DNA of 64,000 nt, from positions 1-64,000 of the forward strand of contig JAJDDQ010000048.1 in assembly GCA_029260215.1 (NCBI GenBank), in the 5' to 3' direction. The position numbers were made by a program, and so were the translations under genes. Position 1 is the stretch's first letter. Every line of letters starts with the position of its first letter. The notes beneath the pieces are model-generated. The model ran no database searches. It was not told the origin of the DNA and worked only from the letters and a program-made list of their open reading frames with translations. Of this stretch, positions 25,723 to 34,796 are shown piece by piece. This DNA comes from Phycisphaerae bacterium. GTDB taxonomy: Bacteria; Planctomycetota; Phycisphaerae; UBA1845.

Positions 25723-26985
25723 TCAGCGTTTGCGGGCATCGCCCGAAGAAACGACTCCCGACTCCCTTTCCAGGATGCGGGCGGCAATCCCGGTCTTGGC
25801 CAGCATGTAATGGTCCCAATCGTGTTTGCGGACGACGGCCAACCGCTTCTCGCGCGCAGCGGCGGTGTTGTGGTGGATGGCCTGCTCAATGCACGCTTCG
25901 AATTCGTCGGTTGTGTCCGCCACCAGCAGCGCACCGTCATACAGCTCGACCGCGGGCAGATTCGTCGTCACGATCGGCTTGCCGGCGGCTAGGTACTCGC
26001 CGAACTTCAGCGGCGTGATCGAACGCGTGAATCCGTTCACAACGTAAGGTATAATGCCGACATCGAAAGCGTTCACGTACGACGGCAGTTGCGACACAGG
26101 CTTCATGCCGAGCCGATGCACATTCGGTAAATCGTTCAGCGGCTTCGGATCGTACCCGCCCAACACGCCGCCGATGAGCACGAAACTCCACGCAGGCCTG
26201 CGTCGGGCGATCTCAAGCAGCATGTCCACATCGAATCGACACGGATCGATCATCCCGTGAAAACCCACAATCGGGTGCGGGATCGATGCAATGTCCGCCG
26301 GCGGAACCACGTCCGGATTCATCGCCTGACCGTAATGCTCAATGTCCGCCGGCCAAGGGTACATCATAATGTCGCGACTCACGCGCTCGCGCGAGCGCAG
26401 CATGTGCGGATTCGCAACGATGACCGCGTCCGCACGACGACACATCCGCAAATCCATGTCCGAAACGTAGCGTCGCAACCGATCCCCGCGCGCGAACTCC
26501 GCCGCCTCCTCCGGACACTCGTACACGACACCCTTCGCCCCGACGCGATCGACGACATCGGCTGCGTTGAATTGAAAAACCCAGAGAAGCGGGCGCGTCA
26601 TGCCCATCCGGTGCATGGCTTTCAAAATCACCCGACGGTACATCACGTTCAGCCAGCCGCGAACCAGGCGACTGTGCGCCTGACACGGCAGGAACAGCGG
26701 CGGCGTGTGGTAGATCGTGAAGTTTTCGTTGAAACGCTCGAACGGCTGCCACGCGCCCAGCATCGCCGCCCGCGCGTTCGCGTCGTGTCGCAACCAGGTG
26801 AAGCTGTCCGGCGGCTCGATGAACAAGACACGATTACGCTGGGCCAACCGAAGCGTCGTCCCGTGAACCGGCGTAAAGTGAGCGTCCCAACGCTGATGCG
26901 ACAGAAAGACGATATCCTCGCCCACAAGTTCGGTCGGAGACGGCGGAAGGCGATCAATCCAACGCAATGTCTCCTCACGGTTCAC
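25723..26985 (-). CDS. Glycosyltransferase, GT-B fold (family 1/4-like)
   Basis: About 420 residues. The N-terminal half contains VFLSHQRWDAHF and VLFIEPPDS, the C-terminal half VGFHGMIDP, LIGGV, then RLGMKPVSQLPSYVNAFDVGIIPY and the donor-site segment PLKFGEYLAAGKPIV with its conserved glutamate. These features place it with the glycosyltransferases that move a sugar from a nucleotide donor to lipid-linked acceptors in the cytoplasm. The ATG overlaps the flippase stop by four bases, so it is the last gene of the Wzz-kinase-flippase operon. Donor and acceptor are unknown. Confidence 0.9.
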   Translation of the reverse strand: MNREETLRWIDRLPPSPTELVGEDIVFLSHQRWDAHFTPVHGTTLRLAQRNRVLFIEPPDSFTWLRHDANARAAMLGAWQPFERFNENFTIYHTPPLFLPCQAHSRLVRGWLNVMYRRVILKAMHRMGMTRPLLWVFQFNAADVVDRVGAKGVVYECPEEAAEFARGDRLRRYVSDMDLRMCRRADAVIVANPHMLRSRERVSRDIMMYPWPADIEHYGQAMNPDVVPPADIASIPHPIVGFHGMIDPCRFDVDMLLEIARRRPAWSFVLIGGVLGGYDPKPLNDLPNVHRLGMKPVSQLPSYVNAFDVGIIPYVVNGFTRSITPLKFGEYLAAGKPIVTTNLPAVELYDGALLVADTTDEFEACIEQAIHHNTAAAREKRLAVVRKHDWDHYMLAKTGIAARILERESGVVSSGDARKR

Positions 26986-28280
26986 GCTTCGCTCGCCTCC
27001 CCTCGACGCAGCTCGGCATACACGCCGATCGACAGAAGCGATCCCGCCAACAAACGCGACGCCAAAACCACCACCGCCGCCCCGGCTGGACCATAATGCG
27101 TGATGGCGAAGTAGTGACCGACGAGATTGAAGACAAGAAGAAACGCGTCCAGCCCGGTCAGCACGTGGGGTTTATTGCGGGCGAAAAAAAGAATGTGCAG
27201 CGGGTGCGTGACCATCGTGAACAGCACGCCGAAATACATGATCTTCAAAAAGCCGGCGGCCGTCACAAATTCAGAACCGAACGCAAGGCGAATGCTCGGC
27301 TCGATCAACCAATAGCACGGCACGAGCGGGATGACCACCAGCAGCGAGCACTTCAGCGACGCGCGCACCTGTTCACCCAGCGGCGCACTCCGTTCATGCT
27401 CGGAAAAACGCGGCAGAAACACCGTCATGATCGACGCGCCCAGCAAATCGCCCGTCTGCACCGCCAACGCGGCAGCTTGGTACAGTCCGACCGTCGCCTC
27501 ATCGACCAGCCGCGAGAGCATCAGAATGTCGAGGCGCGTGTAGAGAAGATACAGCACGCTCGACACCACCAGCCACCGGCCATAGCCGAGCGTCCGCGTC
27601 ATCGCCGCGCACGACCACACGGGCTTGCGTGCATAACTCGGTGCCAGCATCATACCGACCCCAGCCGCACCGAAAAATCCAATCGCCGTCGCGATCATCA
27701 CACTCGTCGGCGAAAAGCGAAATGCCAAAAATATGACGATCAACGCCAACAAACGAACCGCGTTGTTGGCCACCTGCACCGGTGCATAGCGTGAGAAACG
27801 CGACTCGGCCTGTATCGCAGCCGAAGCGTAACCCCAGAACGAAGCGCCGGCCGCTGCGACAAAGGCGAGAAATACCGGAGCGATCGGCGTGTCCGGAGAA
27901 AGGAAAAACCGGGTCAGCGGACTGGCAGTGAACGCGCCCAAAAGGACAAACGCCAAAGCCCCCAGCAGCTTCAGCGCCAGCGACGTGCCAAAAATTTCAG
28001 CCCGACCTCCGCAATCATCCGCCGCCGCCAAGCGCACAGCCGTTTGGTCCAGACCCTTGCCGGTGAACTGCCAGACCGTGAACAGCACGACCAGAGACAC
28101 CGCCACAACACCGTACGACTCCGGCCCAAGCACGCGCATCGCCCAGATGTTTGCACCCAGCCCGAGCATCATCGAGCCGGCGTTCCCGCCGAACACCACA
28201 ATGATCTTGCTCATCGTCGAAACGAGGGTTGGACGCACGTTGGGAGGATCGGGCTGATTGGCAGGCTGGGTCCGAATCAT
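26982..28280 (-). CDS. Lipid-linked oligosaccharide flippase (Wzx-like)
   Basis: About 432 residues with about 12 hydrophobic segments, the usual Wzx layout. It begins with a short Pro-rich tail and SKIIVVFGGNAGSMMLGLG. RLDILMLSRLVDEATVGLYQAAALA near 240-265 is the family's characteristic amphipathic segment. It would turn undecaprenyl-diphosphate repeat units to the periplasmic face. It overlaps the genes on both sides by four bases, in an operon with Wzz, a degenerate kinase and a glycosyltransferase. This supports a Wzx/Wzy-dependent pathway, though no Wzy was recognised in the window. Confidence 0.9.
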   Translation of the reverse strand: MIRTQPANQPDPPNVRPTLVSTMSKIIVVFGGNAGSMMLGLGANIWAMRVLGPESYGVVAVSLVVLFTVWQFTGKGLDQTAVRLAAADDCGGRAEIFGTSLALKLLGALAFVLLGAFTASPLTRFFLSPDTPIAPVFLAFVAAAGASFWGYASAAIQAESRFSRYAPVQVANNAVRLLALIVIFLAFRFSPTSVMIATAIGFFGAAGVGMMLAPSYARKPVWSCAAMTRTLGYGRWLVVSSVLYLLYTRLDILMLSRLVDEATVGLYQAAALAVQTGDLLGASIMTVFLPRFSEHERSAPLGEQVRASLKCSLLVVIPLVPCYWLIEPSIRLAFGSEFVTAAGFLKIMYFGVLFTMVTHPLHILFFARNKPHVLTGLDAFLLVFNLVGHYFAITHYGPAGAAVVVLASRLLAGSLLSIGVYAELRRGEASEA

Positions 28281-28957
28281 AGCCGCCGATAGATGTAAGA
28301 CGGGATGACGAACGAGCGCTGCGTCAGCACCACGCCGACGGAACGCGCGTCGGCTGCGTCCAACTTATCGACAGCGGCGGTCACCAGTTGGGAACGCGTC
28401 CCAGCCCAGCGCACCGCGAGAAGCACACCGTCTGCCCGCGAAGCAAAACCAGCCATCCCCGGCTCGGTTAGCAGAGGCGCGGTGTCGATGAACACCCACG
28501 CGAATTGCTTGCGAATTTCGTCGAGCAACGTGCCGACGCGCTCCGACTCAGACAGAGTCACCGCGCTCACCGGTGACGAACCACAGGACAACAAACGAAG
28601 CCCATTCTCGCCGACGGACTGAATCGCCGATTTAGGTTCGACATCGCCCGATATCACGTCACTCAAACCCGGAGATGCCTGCGCGCCAAACGGCTGATGC
28701 AGCGTCGCGTTTTCGGTGTCGCCGTCGATGAGCAACACGGCTCCGTCTGTCTCCCTTGCGGCGATTTCAGCCAGGTTGATCGCCAGAGACGATCGCCCCT
28801 CTTCGTGGCCGGCGCTGGCGATCGCGCACGCACGCCGACCCGGCTCATGCAATTCACCACACAATTGCTGAAAAACCTGCCGATAGGCTTGCGCCAAACC
28901 GTTGCGACCGGCGAAGTCGCGAATCAGACCTTTGTTGGGGATGCGGCGCTTGAGCAT
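28277..28957 (-). CDS. CpsD/BY-kinase-like ATPase with degenerate Walker A
   Basis: About 226 residues, the size of a stand-alone cytoplasmic BY-kinase. The fold is clear: AIASAGHEEGRSSLAINLA, VLLIDGDTENATLH, GLSDVISGD and WVFIDTAPLL. The phosphate-binding loop reads GHEEGRSS (50-57) where family members have GEGKST: the essential lysine is R55. The Walker A' DADLRRP is DGDTENA, with the arginines lost. The C-terminus has only two tyrosines (SYIYRRL). Kinase activity is therefore doubtful; it may be a regulatory partner of the Wzz protein encoded 12 bases upstream. Confidence 0.88.
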   Translation of the reverse strand: MLKRRIPNKGLIRDFAGRNGLAQAYRQVFQQLCGELHEPGRRACAIASAGHEEGRSSLAINLAEIAARETDGAVLLIDGDTENATLHQPFGAQASPGLSDVISGDVEPKSAIQSVGENGLRLLSCGSSPVSAVTLSESERVGTLLDEIRKQFAWVFIDTAPLLTEPGMAGFASRADGVLLAVRWAGTRSQLVTAAVDKLDAADARSVGVVLTQRSFVIPSYIYRRL

Positions 28958-28969
28958 AATCCGTTAAAC

Positions 28970-30466
28970 CTATCGCGAAACGTACGGAATGGAACCGAGC
29001 GTCGGCAGCCCGACCGCTCTAGCCACACCCTCGGGATTGCGAATCGTCCGATCCACGTATTCCAGAAACGCACTCAAACCAATCGCTACGGCGAGCGACG
29101 CGAGCAACGCCAATCCCCGATTCAGCCACTTGCGCGGCTTGACCGGATCGAAATTCGCTTCCGCCGGCTCGACAATGCGCACGCGCGTCTGCGTCGTGTA
29201 TTCCGCGATCGACGCGTCCTCGCGCTTGCGAATCAGGAACTTGTACACCTCGCCCCGGTGCTCCTGATCCCACACAAGCGTTTGATATCGCGTGTCGAGA
29301 TCGCTCAGGCGATTCAGCTCCGCCCGCGTCTCGTCGATCTCAGCCCGAAGCGAGTTCTTGAGCGTTTCCGTATCGGTATTCGGCGCATTCGGGGCGTTCG
29401 GAGCGGCTTGGGGATAATCCTTGCGCAGCTCGCGAATCACTTCGTCGATCGAAGCCCGTGCAGCCAGCACCTTGGGATGATCGGGCTGATAGGTCGTTTC
29501 CAGTTCCGCCAGTTCCGATATCTTGTCAATCAACGCATTGCGTTCGCGCGCGGACAATTCACGCACAGCCATCGCCTCACGCTGATACGCCTCCCACGTG
29601 GACAACTCCCGCACCGATTCCTTCTGAGAAAGATCCCAAAAAGTCAGTTCCAGCAGCGCTAACTTTTCCAGAGCAGCATCAACCTGCCCGTCGATATCCG
29701 CGATACCGTGCTTGTTCTTGAAAACCGCGACCGCGTCGCGCGCCGCCTCAAAAATAGGCCCCACCGCGTCGATTCGCTTTTCGATCGAGTCGTGAATGTT
29801 ACGCGCCTGACCGATTCGCGCTGCCAGTTCGTTCCTCGTGAAAACCTGCGTGATTTGGTTCGCGACGGCGGCGGCTAGCTCCGCGTCCCGATCGTGAACC
29901 GTGAGCAGCAGCACGTCCGTATTCGGCATGGGTTCCACCATGAGATTCGAACGCTGCCTGAGATGGTTGACCGCCAATTCGAATTTGCTCGGTTTTCGGG
30001 GCGGCTTGTACGTCCCACCCAATGTTTCGACCATGAGCCGCTTAACGCCCTGCTTCAGACCGCGAAGCGCGTCCATGACCCCGCGGGCCAGTCCATGAAT
30101 CCGATCGCGTAGTCCCTCAGACGGAACAGGTCTTTCGTCCAGCGCCAGTGCGCGAACCACTTCCTTCAAATTGGGATCGGAGGTGAGAATTTCGCTTTGA
30201 GTCTGTGTGATTTCCGACTTTTTGAAGACAATGTTTTCCCGCGAAAAGGGCACATCGAAGCCCGCCGGCCCTTCGATTAGCAGTTTCACCTGCGACTCGT
30301 AAATCGGGTACACAACGTAGTTGGCGAACTCGGTGACCAACAGCGAAAGCACGATGAGCGAGACGATCATCAACCGCCGGCGGTACCAGATATCGACGAT
30401 CTCGCGCAGGTCGATCTGCCGCCCGCCCTCGGGATTCAATCGTTCGCGTGAAGGTGCTTCGCTCAT
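28970..30466 (-). CDS. Chain-length determinant protein (Wzz family)
   Basis: About 498 residues from ATG 30466; a GTG at 30502 would add 12. A Wzz domain begins IDLREIVDIWYRRR, with the first membrane segment at about 33-53 and the second at about 455-475. Between them lies a long periplasmic coiled-coil (about 200-420), including a Pro/Asn-rich hinge of APN repeats near 360. The C-terminus ends PTLGSIPYVSR, with the linker that BY-kinases usually follow, but the kinase is a separate gene. It should set polysaccharide chain length. The pairing of a split Wzz/kinase here with a fused one at 7781 suggests two assembly systems. Confidence 0.9.
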   Translation of the reverse strand: MSEAPSRERLNPEGGRQIDLREIVDIWYRRRLMIVSLIVLSLLVTEFANYVVYPIYESQVKLLIEGPAGFDVPFSRENIVFKKSEITQTQSEILTSDPNLKEVVRALALDERPVPSEGLRDRIHGLARGVMDALRGLKQGVKRLMVETLGGTYKPPRKPSKFELAVNHLRQRSNLMVEPMPNTDVLLLTVHDRDAELAAAVANQITQVFTRNELAARIGQARNIHDSIEKRIDAVGPIFEAARDAVAVFKNKHGIADIDGQVDAALEKLALLELTFWDLSQKESVRELSTWEAYQREAMAVRELSARERNALIDKISELAELETTYQPDHPKVLAARASIDEVIRELRKDYPQAAPNAPNAPNTDTETLKNSLRAEIDETRAELNRLSDLDTRYQTLVWDQEHRGEVYKFLIRKREDASIAEYTTQTRVRIVEPAEANFDPVKPRKWLNRGLALLASLAVAIGLSAFLEYVDRTIRNPEGVARAVGLPTLGSIPYVSR

Positions 30467-30626
30467 GCCCGAATCGTTTCCCGAAAATGACCGCGACCAC
30501 ACCCAACGTGGTGAACAGGCTGAAAAAACTTCTGAAACACGCTCTATGTATCGCCGCGCCGACGACCCTCGCGTGACATTAGATGAGCTGCCGATTGGCT
30601 GTCAATGCGCCGGAGACGATCGCGCA

Positions 30627-31451
30627 CTACTCAAAACGCAGAAGATACAGGTCCTGCGTCGGATTGCCCCTTGCACCCTCCGGCACGAAGTCCACCACCC
30701 TGCAACCGCGCGAAAGATTTTCCCGGACGTAGGCTTCTGAGAAAAAGGTTGTGCAGATATTCTTGCCCGCCAGATGCGCACGCCGCACGACCAGCTCGCC
30801 GCCGTTGAATCTTCGCCGCTCGTCGTCCGATAACCCCGGCAGGTACGATTGGCCGTGGGTGGTCATCAGCAGATGCCCGCCCGGTTTGATGACGCGGCGT
30901 ATTTCGTCCATCCAGGCAAATTCCAAATCCTGCCCCCAGTGCGTGAACACGGACAAGGCATACGCGAAATCGAACTTGCTGTCGGGGTAGTCGAGCGGCG
31001 GCGACAGCTCGTTCATGCCGAATTTCGCAAAAGTCAGATTTTCGCGACACCACCCGATCAGCTTGCCGTTGTAGTCCGTGCCGCAGATTTCGACGTTCTT
31101 CAAGTCCGAAAAATGGCGAATCACGCGCCCGCACCCGCACCCGAAATCAAGCATCGCTTCAAATTTTCTGGGGTCGATTTTGTTCCGCCGGAGCGTATCG
31201 GTGATGGCGTCGTGGCCTCTCCTGCCCAGCGCCAGGAACCATTCTACATTATAGGTGCCCGCGACCAAGTAAATGAGTCTTGCCGGGGGGATTGGCCAAC
31301 CGTCGCCACTGCCTCCGTTGCGGCAGCGTCTGTTGCCCAAAATCGTCTTTGGCGAGAGCAGCGTGCCCAGACCCCGGGCCTCGTTAACCATCTCCAGCAT
31401 GCCGAGATCGGTCAAGGCTCCGATAATCCGTCTTTTCAGCGCGATGACCAC
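30627..31451 (-). CDS. Class I SAM-dependent methyltransferase
   Basis: About 274 residues from GTG 31451 (GGGGAA seven bases upstream). Motif I is MLDFGCGCGRVIRHF near 112; the acidic end of strand 2 is ICGTDYNGKLI; motif III/post-I is FDFAYALSVFTHW; IKPGGHLLMTTHG follows. A final region (VVDFVPEGARGNPTQDLYLL) is seen in methyltransferases of polysaccharide loci. It may methylate a sugar or terminal residue, which could limit chain length. It is 160 bases upstream of the Wzz gene in the same direction, so it may lead the operon. Confidence 0.92.
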   Translation of the reverse strand: MVIALKRRIIGALTDLGMLEMVNEARGLGTLLSPKTILGNRRCRNGGSGDGWPIPPARLIYLVAGTYNVEWFLALGRRGHDAITDTLRRNKIDPRKFEAMLDFGCGCGRVIRHFSDLKNVEICGTDYNGKLIGWCRENLTFAKFGMNELSPPLDYPDSKFDFAYALSVFTHWGQDLEFAWMDEIRRVIKPGGHLLMTTHGQSYLPGLSDDERRRFNGGELVVRRAHLAGKNICTTFFSEAYVRENLSRGCRVVDFVPEGARGNPTQDLYLLRFE

Positions 31452-31988
31452 GAATGTGTTCCCCGGTGCAATCTATCCACCCCAAACGTCGTCACAATCC
31501 ACCTCAGCCGCCAATTCCGGCCTCAATGAACCGGTTTCGCCGGATTGCCCCAGCGACTGTAGGGGGCGGCCTGTGGGTAGTCAACGTCCGATAAATGACT
31601 TGCTTGCCTATAATCCCGCGTGTTACGTGGTTTTCCGGAACCCATTGGCGACCGTAACTTATCGTTGAGTTTATCCGATCAAGATGTTTGCATTCATCCC
31701 CAAATTGGTACATAATGAATACTGTGCGTATTGTAAGGTAAAAGGAAGCTTTTCCTGCGATGCCACCGGACGGGGGGAACGCCGGGGCCGGTCGTTACTA
31801 CCCTTCCAGGGTACATCCCGTCGTCTTGGCATCGGAAGAATCGATCACAATGGGGACGCGTTTCCGCACTTGACGTGAAATGTAGGCCTCCGAATTGAGG
31901 CTGGATCGCGCTTGATCGCGCGGCCTATAGTAGTGTGGGGCGCGCGGATGAAATTGATTGGGACGCGTAGAATAGCCTGAGGGGTTGC
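31452..31988. other. Divergent 537-base intergenic region
   Basis: It separates the minus-strand methyltransferase operon from the plus-strand radical SAM gene, so it should hold both promoters. A CCTATAATCC (31607-31616) and a CTATAGT (31925-31931) are possible -10 boxes but lack good -35 partners. No hairpin of note or small gene can be supported. AT content is higher near 31590-31740 than in the flanking genes, which fits a regulatory region. Confidence 0.35.
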
Positions 31989-33647
31989 ATGAATAAGCTA
32001 AATCTGAGTCTCGAAACGTTGATTCTGCCACCGACGGGGAACGGGGCTGCGAGCACGCGACCGGACAAAGTCCGCGATCGCAGCGGCGGACACGCCAAAC
32101 GCGTTCTGCTGGTTTTCCCGCCGATGGTGTTTTCCAAATTTCAGTCGCGTCAGACCGCGCTTTTCCCGCTTGGCATTGGCTATGTTGCAGCCACGCTGCT
32201 GCAGGCCGGTTACGAGGTGGAAATGCTGGACTGTCCGTCCGAGGGCTACGACACACTGGTGGACATCGGTAAGGATCGGTATGTCTACGGCCTGACCGAG
32301 GACATTATCCGCAAGCGTATTGAATCGTTCCAACCGGACGTGGTGTGCATTAGCTGTTTGTTCTCGACGCTTGAGAATCGCATGATCCGTGTCGCGGACA
32401 TCGTCAAGTCGATTGACCCCGATATCGTGACCGTTTGCGGTGGTCCTCACGTGTCTGCATTTTACGAGCGTATCACCAGGAATCCAGCCGTCGACTTCTG
32501 CATCAACGGCGAAGGCGAATTCGTCACGCTGGAGCTTCTTGACGCCATCAACGGCAAGCGCAGTTTCTCCTCGGTACACGCGATCAGCTACAAGAGCGCA
32601 GGCAAGCTCATCGTTCAGCCGCGGACATCGTGGATCCAAGACCTCGATACCGTGCCCCACCCCGCTCGACAACTGGTCGATATGGACAAATACTTCACGA
32701 TCGGCAAGACGCAGGGGCTTCGCCTGGACGGCGCGCAGCATCCGCGCCTGGCCCAGTTGACGACCTCGCGCGGTTGCCCGTTCCAATGCACCTATTGCGC
32801 CAAGAACGTCACGTGGGGCAAGTCCTACCGTACGCGCAGTGCGGAAAACGTTATCGACGAAATTGAGCAGCTTGTCGGCACATTTGGTGCGAACCGGCTG
32901 GCGTTTCAGGACGACAATTTTACGGCGGACATGGGCAGAGCGGAGACGATCTTCGACACGATGATCGAGCGCAAGATTCCGGTTACGTGGGAGGCGCACA
33001 ACGGGTTGGGTGTGAACTTCCTCAGCCCGCCCCTGCTGGAAAAAATGCGGGCCAGCGGTTGCGAAAGTTTTACGATCGCCGTCGAAAGCGCCAACAGCCC
33101 GCGTTTGCGGAAGGTGCGCAAGCCTAACTACATCAAACTCGCACCGCCGATCGTGGACAAGGCTCGCGAACTCGGCATTGAAGTGCGTGGGTTCTTCATG
33201 ATCGGTTTCCCCGGCGAAACGCTGGATGAGGTTTGGCGCACGGTGGAGTACGCTCGCAGCCTGGACTTGGCGGTCACCGCGTTTGCCGTGGTCACGCCGC
33301 TGCCCGGAACGGTGCTGTACAACGAATGCGTCGATGCCGGCTTGATCGACGAGACCACCATCGACTACGAAGATTTCAGCTTTGGTGGGTTCGACCTCCA
33401 GCTTTCAGAAGTTCCGGTGGATCAGCTCAAGTGCGTGCGTAAGATCGAGTGGCTGAAGACCGTTTTTCTGGACCGCGAAGGCAATTTCAAGACGGACCTG
33501 CAGATGGACCCGCAGGACATGATCGAGGAGTTGGCCAACGGTATGAGTCTGTTCCCCGACAATGCGGAGTTGCAATCGCTGCATGCCAAGGCGCTTGCAC
33601 ACTTTGAAACCAAGGGATTGGCGGACGAGCTTCGGGCGGCGGTTTAG
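31989..33647 (+). CDS. B12-binding domain radical SAM protein
   Basis: About 552 residues; GAGGGG lies five bases before the ATG. A cobalamin-binding-like domain covers about 35-190 (RVLLVFPPMVF, LFPLGIGYVAATLLQAGYEV, VCGGPHVSAF). The radical SAM core has TSRGCPFQCTYC with C263, C267 and C270 in canonical CX3CX2C spacing, then TFGANRLAFQDDNFT and the later GFFMIGFPGET. A C-terminal extension of about 110 residues (ends DELRAAV) is helical. It resembles the B12 radical SAM methyltransferase/oxidoreductase superfamily. It begins the plus-strand half of the second polysaccharide region; the substrate is unknown. Confidence 0.9.
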   Translation: MNKLNLSLETLILPPTGNGAASTRPDKVRDRSGGHAKRVLLVFPPMVFSKFQSRQTALFPLGIGYVAATLLQAGYEVEMLDCPSEGYDTLVDIGKDRYVYGLTEDIIRKRIESFQPDVVCISCLFSTLENRMIRVADIVKSIDPDIVTVCGGPHVSAFYERITRNPAVDFCINGEGEFVTLELLDAINGKRSFSSVHAISYKSAGKLIVQPRTSWIQDLDTVPHPARQLVDMDKYFTIGKTQGLRLDGAQHPRLAQLTTSRGCPFQCTYCAKNVTWGKSYRTRSAENVIDEIEQLVGTFGANRLAFQDDNFTADMGRAETIFDTMIERKIPVTWEAHNGLGVNFLSPPLLEKMRASGCESFTIAVESANSPRLRKVRKPNYIKLAPPIVDKARELGIEVRGFFMIGFPGETLDEVWRTVEYARSLDLAVTAFAVVTPLPGTVLYNECVDAGLIDETTIDYEDFSFGGFDLQLSEVPVDQLKCVRKIEWLKTVFLDREGNFKTDLQMDPQDMIEELANGMSLFPDNAELQSLHAKALAHFETKGLADELRAAV

Positions 33648-33698
33648 TGTTGTGGTGCGCGGTTCAGGAATGTGGCGTACGCTACATGACTCATCTGA

Positions 33699-33715
33699 GT
33701 TGTACGCAATACAAC
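33699..33715. promoter_or_regulatory. Short perfect dyad, operator or hairpin candidate
   Basis: GTTGTA and TACAAC flank CGCAA. It lies between the radical SAM gene and the sugar-transferase gene, next to a GTGTCGCACGCGACAC repeat. Confidence 0.35.
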
Positions 33716-33748
33716 TTATTCGTGTCGCAACGCGACGTGACTTGATTC

Positions 33749-33777
33749 GTGTCGCACGCGACACGCCGAAGCGGGTG
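33749..33777 (+). repeat. GTGTCGCACGCGACAC-type repeat, copy 1
   Basis: Begins GTGTCGCACGCGACACGCCG and ends AAGCGGGTG. A partial relative, TTCGTGTCGCAACGCGACG, precedes it at 33719-33737. Full-length relatives in the same orientation are at 45689-45717 and 46313-46341. The core is a near-palindrome that can form a hairpin. Confidence 0.8.
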
Positions 33778-33899
33778 AGGGTGACTTGGTGCGCGATTAG
33801 CGTGGTTCACTCTTTGCCCGGTCGAACGCAATGAATTGATCCTCGCCGGTGCGAATTTGGGGGTATCCGGTGCGGTCTTAGCAGACCCGAGGGACAAGG

Positions 33900-34796
33900 A
33901 TGCGAAAGAGGGGAATCGATCGCGATGTGGATGGGCCGCTGCCTGCGGCGGTGTTGACGGCGGAAACTGCGGTCGACGCAGGTTCTCCGGATGCGCGCGC
34001 GCTTCGGCTGAATGATGAGATTCTTACGACTCATCTGAATGAGGTGTTTGCCAATCACTTCAGGAACCATCGTCGATGCCCATTCGGCGTGCGTGTCAGC
34101 CATCTGTTCAAACGTATATTCGACATTTGTTTTCTCCTGGCGGGCGCGGTCGTTGCGCTGCCTTTGATGGCGTGCGGTGCGGTGGCGACATTGATCGATA
34201 CCGGGCGTCCGATTTTTTACGTACAATCCCGCCGGGTGCGTTTCGGGCGTATCGCGCGGATTTACAAGATGCGCACGTTGCTGGTCGGCAGCGATCGCAA
34301 CCTCGATGCACTGATCAGCGTCAAGCATCACGGGAAGTTTCTGAACGTAGCCAAGGACAATACGCGCTACACGCGCATCGGGCGGTGGTTGGAGAGGCTG
34401 TGGATTGTCGAACTGCCGCAATTGCTCAACATCGCCCGCGGTGAGATGAGCGTGGTGGGCAATCGGCCTATCCCGGATTACGTCATCAACGCCCTCGGCC
34501 CGTCGGCGGAAGTCATCGAACGCTTCGCCAGCCCGCAGGGTTTGACTGGATACGTGCAGGCAATCGGCAGAGACGACGTGACGGATGAAGAGCGCATCCT
34601 GCTCGAATACCATTATTCCGACGTGTTTGAACGCGGCAATGTGTTTCTGGAAGACATGAAGATCGTGTTCTTGACCACGCTTGCCTACTTCGGCAAGACC
34701 ATCACGGTCGCACATTTTCTGGGTAACGACTACCGTACACGCTACCGCAACTTCTTCACCGAAGGTGAAGAACGGGAATCATCGCATGGGTGCTAA
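33900..34796 (+). CDS. Phosphoglycosyltransferase-like protein, catalytic Asp missing
   Basis: About 298 residues; AGGGACAAGG precedes the ATG. After about 70 unconserved residues there is the re-entrant membrane helix (about 79-101), GRPIFYVQSRRVRFGR and KMRTL, as in bacterial sugar transferases (WcaJ/PglC). The dyad that is normally Asp-Glu in DELPQL reads VELPQL: V170-E171. MSVVGNRP is retained, but PGITGLWQ is altered to QGLTGYVQA. In PglC the aspartate forms the covalent phospho-sugar intermediate, so this protein is probably inactive or mechanistically different. It overlaps the next radical SAM gene by 11 bases. The intact paralogue is the fusion protein encoded at 10090. Confidence 0.85.
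   Translation: MRKRGIDRDVDGPLPAAVLTAETAVDAGSPDARALRLNDEILTTHLNEVFANHFRNHRRCPFGVRVSHLFKRIFDICFLLAGAVVALPLMACGAVATLIDTGRPIFYVQSRRVRFGRIARIYKMRTLLVGSDRNLDALISVKHHGKFLNVAKDNTRYTRIGRWLERLWIVELPQLLNIARGEMSVVGNRPIPDYVINALGPSAEVIERFASPQGLTGYVQAIGRDDVTDEERILLEYHYSDVFERGNVFLEDMKIVFLTTLAYFGKTITVAHFLGNDYRTRYRNFFTEGEERESSHGC

Noticed and set aside
31607-31616. CCTATAATCC as a promoter of the radical SAM gene at 31989
   Set aside because: It lacks a -35 partner at suitable spacing and is about 370 bases from the start codon.
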